Positions 51,928-61,786 of a DNA stretch of 64,000 nucleotides are shown here, in pieces (within the stretch, counting starts at the first letter, position 1; each line of letters starts with the position of its first letter). The notes below the pieces were generated by a model. It did no database searches and had not been told where the DNA came from. It worked only from the letters and a program-made list of their open reading frames with translations. The stretch lies in NCBI GenBank assembly GCA_034411995.1, contig DAOUME010000015.1, positions 66,370 to 130,369 of the forward strand, given 5' to 3'. Made by a program: the position numbers and the translations under genes. This DNA is from JAUVXJ01 sp034411995. Its GTDB lineage: Bacteria; Chloroflexota; Anaerolineae; UBA7937; B3-Chlor.

Positions 51928-51966
51928 AGAGAGCCTCGGCCCGATCAGTTGGGGCCGAGGCTCTTT
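51928..51966. terminator. Bidirectional terminator between apt and the AIM24-type gene
   Basis: GAGCCTCGGCCC (51931-51942) and GGGCCGAGGCTC (51952-51963) form a perfect 12-bp stem with a 9-nt loop. CTCTTTCC follows to the right and CTCTCTTTC to the left. It serves the converging apt and AIM24-type genes. Confidence 0.88.
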
Positions 51967-51973
51967 CCGTTCT

Positions 51974-52654
51974 CTATTTCGAGGACTTCTTAGGCAGTCT
52001 GGGGATGAGCCAGGAGAGGAAAGCATCGTCACTCCGGGTCTGCAAGAGAACCTTGCCCGGGCCAGTGAGATCGACGACCAGACCCTCGCCACTGAAGAGG
52101 GTGGACTTCATGCCGCCGATACGCTTGACTTTGAAGCCCATGCCCTCGGTGAAAGCCACGATGTGGCCGGTGTCGATCACGTGCGCTTCCCCCGTGCTCA
52201 AGTCCATGGCGTGAATAGCCCCGTAGCTAGAAAGCACCAGGGTGCCGGAGCCACTGCACTTGAGCATGATCAGACCCTCGCGGGCGAAGAAGGTGTTTGC
52301 TCCACTCCACTTGGTGTCGATGTTGATCCCTTCAGAGGAAGCGACGTAGGAGCCGGACTGCACCATGAGGGCCTCGTCGGACAACTGGAGAACGGTCATG
52401 TCGCCGGGCAGGACTGGGGCCAGAGTGATCTGTCCGCCCTGTGCTCCGGCTCGATAGGTGTTCATGAAGAAGCTCTCGCCGCCCAGCACTGACCGCCTCA
52501 GCGCACCCATGATGCCGCCCGCGGCCTTGGTCTCGATAGCTACGTCGGGGGACATGCTGACCATGGCCCCAGCCTCGGCCTGAATGGACTCGTGGGCACC
52601 CAGGCTGACCATGGCCAGGGCATAAGACGGACGGTACGTTATTTCAACCTGCAT
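51974..52654 (-). CDS. TIGR00266/AIM24 family protein
   Basis: A 226-residue beta-rich protein of the AIM24/TIGR00266 family, whose members form a trimeric barrel of unclear function. VEITYRPSYALAMVSLGAHE, IQAEAGAMVSMSPDVAIETK, GGIMGALRRSVLGGESFFMN and EGLVVDLTGPGKVLLQTR are conserved. The ATG at 52654 has AGGAGGT six bases ahead; a GTG two codons before would overlap the ribosome binding site. A tiny membrane protein gene lies 100 bp upstream on the same strand. Confidence 0.92.
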   Translation of the reverse strand: MQVEITYRPSYALAMVSLGAHESIQAEAGAMVSMSPDVAIETKAAGGIMGALRRSVLGGESFFMNTYRAGAQGGQITLAPVLPGDMTVLQLSDEALMVQSGSYVASSEGINIDTKWSGANTFFAREGLIMLKCSGSGTLVLSSYGAIHAMDLSTGEAHVIDTGHIVAFTEGMGFKVKRIGGMKSTLFSGEGLVVDLTGPGKVLLQTRSDDAFLSWLIPRLPKKSSK

Positions 52655-52753
52655 CTCCACACCTCCTCATAGGCGATCTGCGCGGGAAGTGAACCCGGTG
52701 TCCGCTGGGGGCTCATCTGGGCGTGGATCCTCCACGCGGGGGCGGTTCACCAT

Positions 52754-52861
52754 TCAGGTGGAGAACCCCAGACGGGGCAAGATGAAGCGCATGAGGACGA
52801 ACCACAGGGCGAAGAAACCCGAGAGGGCCACCAGAAGTTGTGTGATGGAAGTGTCTGACAT
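52754..52861 (-). CDS. 35-residue single-pass membrane microprotein
   Basis: ATG at 52861 is preceded by GGGAGGTAATCC, a strong ribosome binding site. The 35-residue product has a polar start (SDTSITQ), one hydrophobic helix (LLVALSGFFALWFVLMRFIL) and a short tail PRLGFST. No named family is recognised. It lies about 100 bp upstream of the AIM24-type gene on the same strand and could be co-transcribed with it. The gene is too short for most automated calls. Confidence 0.6.
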   Translation of the reverse strand: MSDTSITQLLVALSGFFALWFVLMRFILPRLGFST

Positions 52862-53071
52862 GGATTACCTCCCTACCACTCCAGTATACTGAAGCAGACG
52901 GGTTCCTGCCACACCCCGAGCAACCTCGCGGCGGCGCTCCTGCCATTCTCCCAGCAGGGCGGCCAGGGAAGGCCAAGCCCCCTCACGGGGGGCTCTTGAG
53001 CGCGGCTGTGTAGTGGACGCGTCGAGGGCGCGGGGGCCCTTCCCTGGTGTCTGCGGCCGAGGGGCGGGGAG

Positions 53072-55021
<1,950 letters not shown>

Positions 55022-55135
55022 TGTGCCTCCGTAACGTCTCTCACTGACCGGGTGTGCTCGATCACGCGTTGCTCAGTGGTTTGGTGGCGGGTGCTTCGAC
55101 GCCCTCCGGCGGATCGCAGCACCGCACGATGGTGG

Positions 55136-55483
55136 CTAGAACTCCAACTGATCTCCAATCTGTACCCTTTCCAACACGCGGGGATGGCATTCGAGGTAGT
55201 AGCGAGCGGGCGAGCTGGGGGCATAGTAGGGATAGAAGGGCCTGGCCAGTGCCTTGTCTACCACGCACTTGCCTGCGTCCAACCAGATCACGGCCAGGGG
55301 GAAGAACACGAAGAGCATATGGATGGTGGTGAGGCTGCGGCTCTCGCGGCCCTCCACGAAGACGTAGGCCTCGTCTTCTCCGAGAGGAGGACGGAACATC
55401 AACCCCAGTCCTCTCGTCAGGAACGTGGTGCACCAGTTAATCCTGGTAGCGATCACCTCCCCGCTGGTTGCGTTCTTGATCAT
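55136..55483 (-). CDS. DUF192 family protein
   Basis: A 115-residue protein matching DUF192. TRINWCTTFLTRGLGLMFRP is the conserved start, and MLFVFFPLAVIWLDAGKCVV has the family's core with AVIWLD. PYYAPSSPARYYLE is the conserved C-terminal stretch before ECHPRVL. No signal peptide is visible in the shortest form, though most members are exported. The ATG at 55483 is the only start consistent with the domain. Function of the family is unknown. Confidence 0.88.
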   Translation of the reverse strand: MIKNATSGEVIATRINWCTTFLTRGLGLMFRPPLGEDEAYVFVEGRESRSLTTIHMLFVFFPLAVIWLDAGKCVVDKALARPFYPYYAPSSPARYYLECHPRVLERVQIGDQLEF

Positions 55484-55601
55484 GGCCGCCGCTCGCCTGT
55501 GATTATAGCAGGTGGTCGATGGGGCGGCAATGTTAGACACGGCGGTGGCCAGGTGTAGAGGGGTGCTCCTACAATTCTTCATGGCGGGATAGACCTGGCT
55601 A

Positions 55602-55610
55602 TGGTATACT
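55602..55610 (+). promoter_or_regulatory. Extended -10 promoter of the carbamoyltransferase cluster
   Basis: TGGTATACT gives TATACT (55605-55610) with the TG extension; there is no clear -35. It places the transcription start just before the folded leader. Confidence 0.55.
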
Positions 55611-55618
55611 CCGGTCGA

Positions 55619-55697
55619 GCCGGGGCCCGTGACCGGGCGGACCGTTGCGCCAGGGCCTTGTCCTGGCGATGGTCGCCCATGGCGGGGAGGCCCCGGT
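55619..55697 (+). promoter_or_regulatory. Strongly structured 5' leader, possible cis-regulatory RNA
   Basis: Three nested helices can form between the promoter and the start codon. The outer one is CCGGGGCC (55620-55627) with GGCCCCGG (55689-55696). The middle one is GGCGGACC (55636-55643) with GGTCGCC (55671-55677), with one bulged G. The inner one is CGCCAGG (55648-55654) with CCTGGCG (55662-55668). A ribosome binding site, AAAGGAG, follows 40 bases later. It fits no riboswitch class I recognise, and the pairing may also reflect high GC content. Confidence 0.45.
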
Positions 55698-55752
55698 GTC
55701 TTCCACGGACGTATCTCCACTGCCCAGCGAGTGAACGAAAGGAGCGATCAGG

Positions 55753-56706
55753 ATGAGAAGCTTCATGGGTCGAGATATCTTGTCGTTGAAGGATTTCGAA
55801 CGGCATGAGTACATGCGTATCTTTCAGGTGGGCGAGGAGTTGGAGCCGTACGCACGCGATCGGCGCAACGGCGATCTGCTGGCCCACAAGACGCTGGTGG
55901 CGGCATTCTATCAGCCCAGCACCCGGACCCGCCTCAGTACGGAGGCGGCTATGCACCGCCTGGGCGGGCATGTGGTGGGCTTCGCCGATCCGCGGATGAC
56001 TCGTGCTGGGGACTTCTACCAGGAGTCCATCAAGGATACCGTCTTGATGCTGGAATACTATGGGGACGTGATCGCCATGCGCCATTTTCAGCAGGGCGCG
56101 CCCCACGAGGCCGCCAGGTGGGCCAGCGTGCCGGTGATCAACTGCGGTGACGGCTGGGGGGAACATCCCACGCAGGTGTTGACTGACCTGTTCACCATCT
56201 GGCGCGAGAGGCATACGCTGGACGGGCTGCACTTCCTGCTGGTGGGCGACATGAGGATGCGGACCATGCATTCCATCGGCTACGCCATGGCCAAGTTCGA
56301 CATCTCGGCCTCCTTCGTCGCCCCGCCGGAGATGTCGCTCACCGAGGAGTTCAAGCAAGAGCTGCGCGACCTCAATCTGCGCTTCGACGAGCCCGAGACG
56401 GCCGAGGAGGCCATCGCCGACGCCGACGTGATCTACATGGAGCCCGTGGTTCAGGCTGACTACACGCGATCCCGGGTGGAGGCCGATGGGGAGCGGGGTA
56501 GGACTCCGGCGGCCTATCGCGTGACGCGCGAAATGCTGCGCGACAAGGCCAAGACGGATGCCATCCTGCTGCACTCCTTGCCGCGCATGGATGAGCTCCC
56601 CACGGATGTGGACGACACGCGGCATGCTCGCTACTGGTACGAAGCCTACAATGGCGTGGTGGTGCGCATGGCCCTGCTGGCGCTGATCCTGGGGGCGGTG
56701 GAATAG
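55753..56706 (+). CDS. Aspartate carbamoyltransferase-family protein (PyrB-like), divergent
   Basis: A 317-residue transcarbamylase most like PyrB. YQPSTRTRLSTEAAMHRLGG carries the STRTR carbamoyl-phosphate loop. IAMRHFQQGAP, GWGEHPTQVLTDL, MRTMHSIGYAMAKFD and LHSLPRMDELPTDVDDTRHA follow in PyrB order. Differences from E. coli PyrB: the 80s loop has no lysine (MTRAGDFYQES), HPLPR is HSLPR, and the aspartate-contact segment TRVQ is EPVV, losing Arg229 and Gln231. The second substrate is therefore probably not aspartate. No other pyr gene is near; ygeW follows 13 bp later. Annotated naively as pyrB, its role is uncertain. Confidence 0.8.
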   Translation: MRSFMGRDILSLKDFERHEYMRIFQVGEELEPYARDRRNGDLLAHKTLVAAFYQPSTRTRLSTEAAMHRLGGHVVGFADPRMTRAGDFYQESIKDTVLMLEYYGDVIAMRHFQQGAPHEAARWASVPVINCGDGWGEHPTQVLTDLFTIWRERHTLDGLHFLLVGDMRMRTMHSIGYAMAKFDISASFVAPPEMSLTEEFKQELRDLNLRFDEPETAEEAIADADVIYMEPVVQADYTRSRVEADGERGRTPAAYRVTREMLRDKAKTDAILLHSLPRMDELPTDVDDTRHARYWYEAYNGVVVRMALLALILGAVE

Positions 56707-56719
56707 GGGGAGGTGAGCG

Positions 56720-57697
56720 ATGCATACCGACCTGCGTGGTCGTGACATGATCACCACGCAAGAGTGGACCAAGGACGAGATCCAAACCGTCCTCGACATC
56801 GCCTTGGGGCTGAAGCGGGAGCGCGCCACGGGGCAGGCCCATCCGCTGCTGCGAGACAAGACGCTGGCCATGCTCTTCTTCTTCACCAGCACGCGAACGC
56901 GCAGCTCCTTCGAGGCGGGGATGGCGCAACTGGGGGGCCACGCAGCCTTCATCGAATCGCAGACGACGCAGATCGCCCACGGGGATACCCCCAAGGAGAT
57001 CGGCGACATCCTGGGGCGATACTTCGACGGCATCGCCATCCGCCACTGCGACTGGAAGGTGGGTAACCGGTACCTCCGGGACGCGGCCCAGGCCAGCCGG
57101 GTCCCCGTGCTCAACATGCAGTGCGAGGTTTACCATCCCTTCCAGGCGCTGGCTGACCTGCTGACCATCATGGAGAAGAAGGGCGACCCTCGAGGAAAGA
57201 CGATCGCCGTCTCCTGGGCCTGCGCTGCCAGCTACCAGAAGCCCCTCAGTGTGCCCCAGTCCGTGATCCTTTTGCTGACCCGCTTCGGGATGAACGTCCG
57301 ACTGGTACATCCTCCTGAGTACCGGTTGATGCCCGAGATCCTGGACCAGGCTCGAGAGAACGCGCGAGGCCACGGCGGCTCGTTGGAGACCATGGAGGAC
57401 ATGGACGCGGGTTTTCGAGACGCGGACATCGTCTACCCCAAGAGTTGGGGGTCCTGGCTCACCACCGAGCGGGCCGAAGAATCGGCGGCCATCGGGCGCA
57501 AATACGACGATTGGATCTGCGACGAACGGAGGATGGGGTTGGCCAAGGAGGATGCGATCTACATGCATTGCCTGCCCGCAGACCGGGGCATCGAGGTCAC
57601 CGACGGAGTCATCGACGGGCCGCAGTCGGTGGTCTACGATGAAGCGGAGAACCGCCTGCACGTTCAGAAATCGGTCATGGCGCTCACGATGAGGTAG
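56720..57697 (+). CDS. ygeW: YgeW-type knotted carbamoyltransferase
   Basis: A 325-residue transcarbamylase. FTSTRTRSSFEAGMAQLGGH holds the carbamoyl-phosphate loop, HCDWKVGNRYL and CEVYHPFQALADLLTIM the next motifs. YQKPLSVPQSVILLLTRFGM, DADIVYPKSWGSW and YMHCLPADRGIEVTDGVIDG match the YgeW branch, related to acetyl- and succinylornithine carbamoyltransferases with a trefoil knot. Its substrate is unknown here. GAGGTGAGCG provides the ribosome binding site. In E. coli ygeW sits with ygeX, a PLP lyase making or degrading diaminopropionate; here PLP enzymes also follow. Confidence 0.85.
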   Translation: MHTDLRGRDMITTQEWTKDEIQTVLDIALGLKRERATGQAHPLLRDKTLAMLFFFTSTRTRSSFEAGMAQLGGHAAFIESQTTQIAHGDTPKEIGDILGRYFDGIAIRHCDWKVGNRYLRDAAQASRVPVLNMQCEVYHPFQALADLLTIMEKKGDPRGKTIAVSWACAASYQKPLSVPQSVILLLTRFGMNVRLVHPPEYRLMPEILDQARENARGHGGSLETMEDMDAGFRDADIVYPKSWGSWLTTERAEESAAIGRKYDDWICDERRMGLAKEDAIYMHCLPADRGIEVTDGVIDGPQSVVYDEAENRLHVQKSVMALTMR

Positions 57698-57930
57698 TTG
57701 GCGTCTACTGGCAAATTGCTCTAGAGTACGGTCGATGGCTGAGCGAGGGGTCGGGACAGGGTATATGACCGCCCGCCGGGGCGCGGTGGAAGAGGGCTGC
57801 CAGGGGTTCGCTGCGAACCTCGGTGCGTACTCATCTGGGTCTGACACTTGCCTACGTCAATGGGGGCTTCCGTCTCGTGATCTTACCAGGCCCTTCGCGC
57901 TCGATCTCGGATTTTGTTGCGGAATAGGTG

Positions 57931-59178
57931 ATGGAAAGACGCACAGGGCGCGGACGTATCAGGGGTCTGAAATGCGTGCTTTGCGGCGCCGAATACGCCC
58001 CTGACGAGGTGCTCTACGTCTGCCCCAGGCACGGCGACGAGGGCATCCTCGACGTGCTGTACGACTACGATCTCATCGGCCGGCGCCTGACGAAGGAGGG
58101 CCTGGCCTCGAATCACGACTACTCCATCTGGCGGTATGCCCCTCTGCTGCCCGTCGCCGAAGACAGCCCCCGGCCTCCGTTGCAGGTGGGCTGGACGCCT
58201 CTCTACCACATAGAGCGCCTTGGAGAGACGCTAGGTCTGCCTCATCTCTATCTTAAAGACGACGGCCGCAACCCCACCGGCTCTTTCAAGGACCGGGCCA
58301 GCGCCATCGGAGTGGTCAAGGCCCTGGAGCTGGGGTACGAGACCATCACCTGCGCCTCCACGGGGAACGCGGCGTCGTCTGTGGCCGGGCTGGCGGCCAG
58401 CGTGGGGTTGAAGAGCGTGATCTTCGTGCCCCAGACCGCCCCGCGGGCCAAGGTGGCCCAGCTCCTCATCTTCGGCGCCCGGGTGATGATGGTCCAGGGC
58501 ACCTACGACGAGGCCTTCGATCTGTGCCTGGAGGCGGGCAAAGAGTACCCCTGGTACAGTCGCAACACAGCCTACAACCCTTATCTGTCGGAGGGGAAGA
58601 AGACCGCGGCCCTGGAACTGAGCGAACAACTGCATTGGGACGCCCCCCATAGGATCTTCGTCTCCGTGGGTGACGGCTGTATCATCGGCGGGCTATGGAA
58701 AGGTCTGAGGGACCTGAGGTCTCTGGGTTTCATCGACCGTATGCCTCGACTGGTGGGTGTGCAGGCGGAAGGCTCAGCGCCTCTGGTGCGCGCCTGGCAG
58801 GAGGGCACTGAGGAAATCGTGCCCCTCGTTCCCCACACGCTGGCCGATAGCATCTCTGTGGGCCGACCCCGCGATAGGGTGAAGGCCCTGCGGGCCGTGA
58901 GAGAGACGGGCGGGCAGTACGTTGCTGTAACAGACGAGGAGATCCTGGAGGCCATGAGGCTGCTGGGGCGGGAGGCCGCCGTGTTCGCCGAACCGGCCGG
59001 GGCGGCCGGTTTCGCGGGCCTGTGCAAGCTGGTGGCCCAGGGCGAGATCGAGCCGGAGGAGTGCATTGTGGTCCTGGTGACGGGCAACGGGCTTAAGGAC
59101 GTGGACAGCGCCATCCGGGCCACTGGCCGACCTGAACTGATCGAGCCAACCATGTCGGCGTTACGCCGGCTGTTCTGA
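57931..59178 (+). CDS. thrC: Threonine synthase-like PLP enzyme with N-terminal zinc ribbon
   Basis: A 415-residue fold-type-II PLP enzyme. CVLCGAEY with CPRHG at residues 16-35 is the N-terminal zinc ribbon common in ThrC. DDGRNPTGSFKDRASAIGVV contains the Schiff-base Lys, CASTGNAASSVAGLAASVGL is the phosphate-adjacent loop, and VSVGDGCIIGGLWKGL is the glycine loop. Threonine synthase converts O-phosphohomoserine to threonine. No thrB or hom is adjacent, so a different beta- or gamma-replacement reaction is possible. A gap of 230 bp after ygeW holds no clear promoter. The ATG at 57931 lacks a good ribosome binding site. Confidence 0.85.
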   Translation: MERRTGRGRIRGLKCVLCGAEYAPDEVLYVCPRHGDEGILDVLYDYDLIGRRLTKEGLASNHDYSIWRYAPLLPVAEDSPRPPLQVGWTPLYHIERLGETLGLPHLYLKDDGRNPTGSFKDRASAIGVVKALELGYETITCASTGNAASSVAGLAASVGLKSVIFVPQTAPRAKVAQLLIFGARVMMVQGTYDEAFDLCLEAGKEYPWYSRNTAYNPYLSEGKKTAALELSEQLHWDAPHRIFVSVGDGCIIGGLWKGLRDLRSLGFIDRMPRLVGVQAEGSAPLVRAWQEGTEEIVPLVPHTLADSISVGRPRDRVKALRAVRETGGQYVAVTDEEILEAMRLLGREAAVFAEPAGAAGFAGLCKLVAQGEIEPEECIVVLVTGNGLKDVDSAIRATGRPELIEPTMSALRRLF

Positions 59179-59210
59179 AGTACCCTGACGACGTAGTAGA
59201 GGAGTGAGCT

Positions 59211-60611
59211 ATGAACGACACGAGCAAACTGGTCATCGGACCTACCTTCGAGGAGATGCTCCATCCCTGGAAGATAGATGCTGAGGTCCGCGCCAAAGCC
59301 AGGAGCATGAAGGAGGAGGATCCCCTCGACCCCATCAACCTGTACAACATCACCTGGCGCGGCTTCGACGACCGTATCTACCATTACGTGCTGCCTCCTG
59401 AGCTGACCAACGTGGAGGTCCCCATCGTCGTGCTGTACAGCAAGGACTTCCCCACCGGCAGTCACAAGGTGGGGGCGACGTACTCTGTGCTCATTGAGAA
59501 GGAATTGTACGGGGAGGTGGACCCATCGATCCATTCTCTCATCTGGCCCTCAACCGGGAACTACGGCATCGGCGGCGCCTGGGTGGGCTGCCGCATGAAC
59601 TTCGACTCCATCGTCATCCTCCCCGAGGAGATGAGCGTAGAGAGGTTCGAACTGGTGCGTAGCTACGGCGCCAGACTGATCCTCACGCCGGGCTGTGAGT
59701 CCAACGTGAAGGAGATCTACGACAAGAGCAAGGAACTCAAGGAACAGGACCCTGAGCGGGTGCGCATTCTCAACCAGTTCGAGGTCATGGGCAACTACCG
59801 CTTCCACTACTATGTAACCGGCGGAACCATCATCGAGATGGCGGAGAAGCTGAGGGAGCGCGGCATCGGCAACGGCAAGGTAGCGGCCTACGTCTCAGCC
59901 ATGGGCTCCGCCGGCACCATCGCTGCGGGCGACCGCTTGAAGCAGCAGTGGCCCGACCACAAGATCGTGGGCTTGGAACCCATCCAGTGCCCCACGCTCT
60001 ACTGGAACGGCTATGGTGGTCACGACATCCAGGGTATCGGTGACAAGCACGTCACCTGGATCCACAACGTGATGAACATGGATGCCATCATGTGCATCGA
60101 CGACATCGAGTCCAAGAAGGGTCTCCAGCTACTCACCGAGGAGGCGGGTTGGAAAACGATGATCGACCGCTACGGCGTGCCGGAGGAGAGCGTGCGCCTG
60201 ATGGCGGAGACCTTTGGCATCTCCGGCGTGTGCAACGTTCTGGGAGCCATCAAGGCGGCGAAGTTCTACGGCTTCGGCAAGGACGACGTGGTGGTGACCG
60301 TTCTTACTGATGCCATCGATCGCTATGGCTCGGTGATGGGGCAGATGACGGAGACGTATGGACCCATGGATGAGGTCGAGGCGGCCGTGCGGTTGGTGAG
60401 CGTCTTCCATGGTCAGAAGTTGGATTGGATCGAGGAAGGCACTCGCCGCACGCGGAACCAGTGGCACAACCTGAAGTACTACACCTGGGTAGAGCAGCAA
60501 GGGAAGACCGTAGAGGAGCTGAACGCACAGCGACACCAGGAGTATTGGGAGGCTCAGCAGGCGCGGGTGGGTGAGATAGACGAGCGCATTCGGGAGGCGC
60601 GCGGAGACTAG
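59211..60611 (+). CDS. Fold-type-II PLP-dependent enzyme, unknown substrate
   Basis: A 466-residue PLP enzyme of the cysteine synthase / tryptophan synthase beta superfamily. SKDFPTGSHKVGATYSVLIE contains the Schiff-base Lys (about residue 88). IWPSTGNYGIGGAWVGCRMN is the substrate loop, and AYVSAMGSAGTIAAGDRLKQ the phosphate-binding glycine loop. The first 60 residues and last 80 residues are family-specific extensions. It is annotated elsewhere only as a pyridoxal-phosphate dependent enzyme. Its gene starts 32 bp after thrC with GAGGAGTGA. It is a likely partner of the two carbamoyltransferases in one pathway. Confidence 0.82.
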   Translation: MNDTSKLVIGPTFEEMLHPWKIDAEVRAKARSMKEEDPLDPINLYNITWRGFDDRIYHYVLPPELTNVEVPIVVLYSKDFPTGSHKVGATYSVLIEKELYGEVDPSIHSLIWPSTGNYGIGGAWVGCRMNFDSIVILPEEMSVERFELVRSYGARLILTPGCESNVKEIYDKSKELKEQDPERVRILNQFEVMGNYRFHYYVTGGTIIEMAEKLRERGIGNGKVAAYVSAMGSAGTIAAGDRLKQQWPDHKIVGLEPIQCPTLYWNGYGGHDIQGIGDKHVTWIHNVMNMDAIMCIDDIESKKGLQLLTEEAGWKTMIDRYGVPEESVRLMAETFGISGVCNVLGAIKAAKFYGFGKDDVVVTVLTDAIDRYGSVMGQMTETYGPMDEVEAAVRLVSVFHGQKLDWIEEGTRRTRNQWHNLKYYTWVEQQGKTVEELNAQRHQEYWEAQQARVGEIDERIREARGD

Positions 60612-60658
60612 CCATCGAGTTCGGCCGTCCGGACCGGCACCCAGCGGGAGGAAGGGAG

Positions 60659-61141
60659 ATGAGTGAGAAAGCAGAGTCTTCCGCTTCAACCCAGGATGAG
60701 CGTGTCCTGGCGGCGGTTGCTCATGCGACCATCGTCTTCTCGGCGGCGGGCCTGATCGGACCCTTCGTCATCTGGGGCACACAGAGGGAGAAGTCACCGT
60801 TCCTGGCCTTTCAGGCGTTGGAGGCCGCGGCGTATCACTTCCTATTGCTGATCGCCGGTCTGCTGGCGGCAGTGCTCTACATGTGTACCTTCCTGGGTGT
60901 GCCGCTCAGCGCGCTACTCTCCACCCCTCTAGATGAGGGGGCTGCGGTCTGCTTCCCCTTTCTGACCTTCTCCTGTACTTGTGGTGTGCTCTTCCTGCTC
61001 ATGTTGGCCTACCTGGCCTACGTGGGGTACGGTCTCTTCGGTGCTCCAGGGAAAAGACTTCCGGTACGTTTGGCGTGGGACCTGGCTGGAGAGGTATGTG
61101 GAGCAGGGGTGACGGGGCGTCGCTCGGTGTCAGAAGAGTAA
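60659..61141 (+). CDS. DUF4870 membrane protein, probable C-terminal frameshift
   Basis: A 160-residue DUF4870-type protein with three or four hydrophobic segments. DERVLAAVAHATIVFSAAGL and GPFVIWGTQREKSPFLAFQA are the family start, and LAYLAYVGYGLFGA ends the last helix. After that, near 61040, the open frame turns into non-family sequence. The next frame instead reads LQGKDFRYVWRGTWLERYVE to a stop at 61112, matching the paralogue's RGKDFRYAIIGPRLERYLE. A single-base slip at about 61036-61045 would restore a 150-residue protein. This may be a real mutation or an assembly error. Confidence 0.8.
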   Translation: MSEKAESSASTQDERVLAAVAHATIVFSAAGLIGPFVIWGTQREKSPFLAFQALEAAAYHFLLLIAGLLAAVLYMCTFLGVPLSALLSTPLDEGAAVCFPFLTFSCTCGVLFLLMLAYLAYVGYGLFGAPGKRLPVRLAWDLAGEVCGAGVTGRRSVSEE

Positions 61142-61155
61142 CCAGGGAGGTGGAA

Positions 61156-61710
61156 TTGGGCGAGGGATCCGAGGTCGCTGGGACGTGGACACAGGATGAC
61201 AAGATCATGGCTGCCCTGAGCCACGCCACGATCATCTGGCCGGTGATGGGCATTCTGGCCCCGCTGGTCATCTGGGCCACGCAGTGGGAGAGATCACGGT
61301 CTGTAGCTTTTCAGGCTCTACAGGCAGGCGTGTACCACCTGACGCTGATCCTGGCGGGGCTGGCCTGTGGCGCGTGCTACTTCAGTGGATACGTGGGAAT
61401 GCTCGTGGGCGTGATCAGTGCGTCCCTATCCTGGGCTTTCACCCTTCCGCAGCAGGGAGCGGCGCCAGAGGAGCTGCCCCCGGAGGCCTTGATTCCGCTG
61501 GTACTCACCTTTCTGGGCATGATCTTCTTCTACGTACTGATCTTCGGCCTGCTATTCCTCGGCCTTGCGGTGTGGCTTGCCTACATCGCCTACGGTCTGT
61601 ACGGCGCGGTGGCCAACCTGCGAGGCAAGGATTTCCGCTACGCGATCATCGGCCCTCGGCTCGAACGCTACCTGGAGGGGACGGCTCCCCAGCCAGGAAC
61701 GGCAGCGTAG
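61156..61710 (+). CDS. DUF4870 family membrane protein
   Basis: A 184-residue paralogue of the preceding gene. QDDKIMAALSHATIIWPVMG and APLVIWATQWERSRSVAFQA are the family motifs. Three hydrophobic regions follow at about 60-85, 90-105 and 125-160, then AYIAYGLYGAVANLRGKDFR at the C-terminus. The TTG at 61156 has GGGAGGTGG just before it and is preferred over a GTG two codons earlier. Function is unknown. The tandem pair is probably co-transcribed. Confidence 0.82.
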   Translation: MGEGSEVAGTWTQDDKIMAALSHATIIWPVMGILAPLVIWATQWERSRSVAFQALQAGVYHLTLILAGLACGACYFSGYVGMLVGVISASLSWAFTLPQQGAAPEELPPEALIPLVLTFLGMIFFYVLIFGLLFLGLAVWLAYIAYGLYGAVANLRGKDFRYAIIGPRLERYLEGTAPQPGTAA

Positions 61711-61786
61711 TTGGGCTGGGCATAATCCGTGCCTGGAGCGGATCAGTGGCGCTGAGGTACGCTCCTTCAGACAGCAGAGACTAACA

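Noticed and set aside
55753..56706. Straight call of pyrB in a pyrimidine operon
   Set aside because: Aspartate-binding residues are missing, and the neighbours are ygeW and PLP enzymes, not pyr genes.
57698..57930. T-box or riboswitch before the threonine-synthase-like gene
   Set aside because: No T-box core, no terminator and no known riboswitch motif were found in the 230-bp gap.
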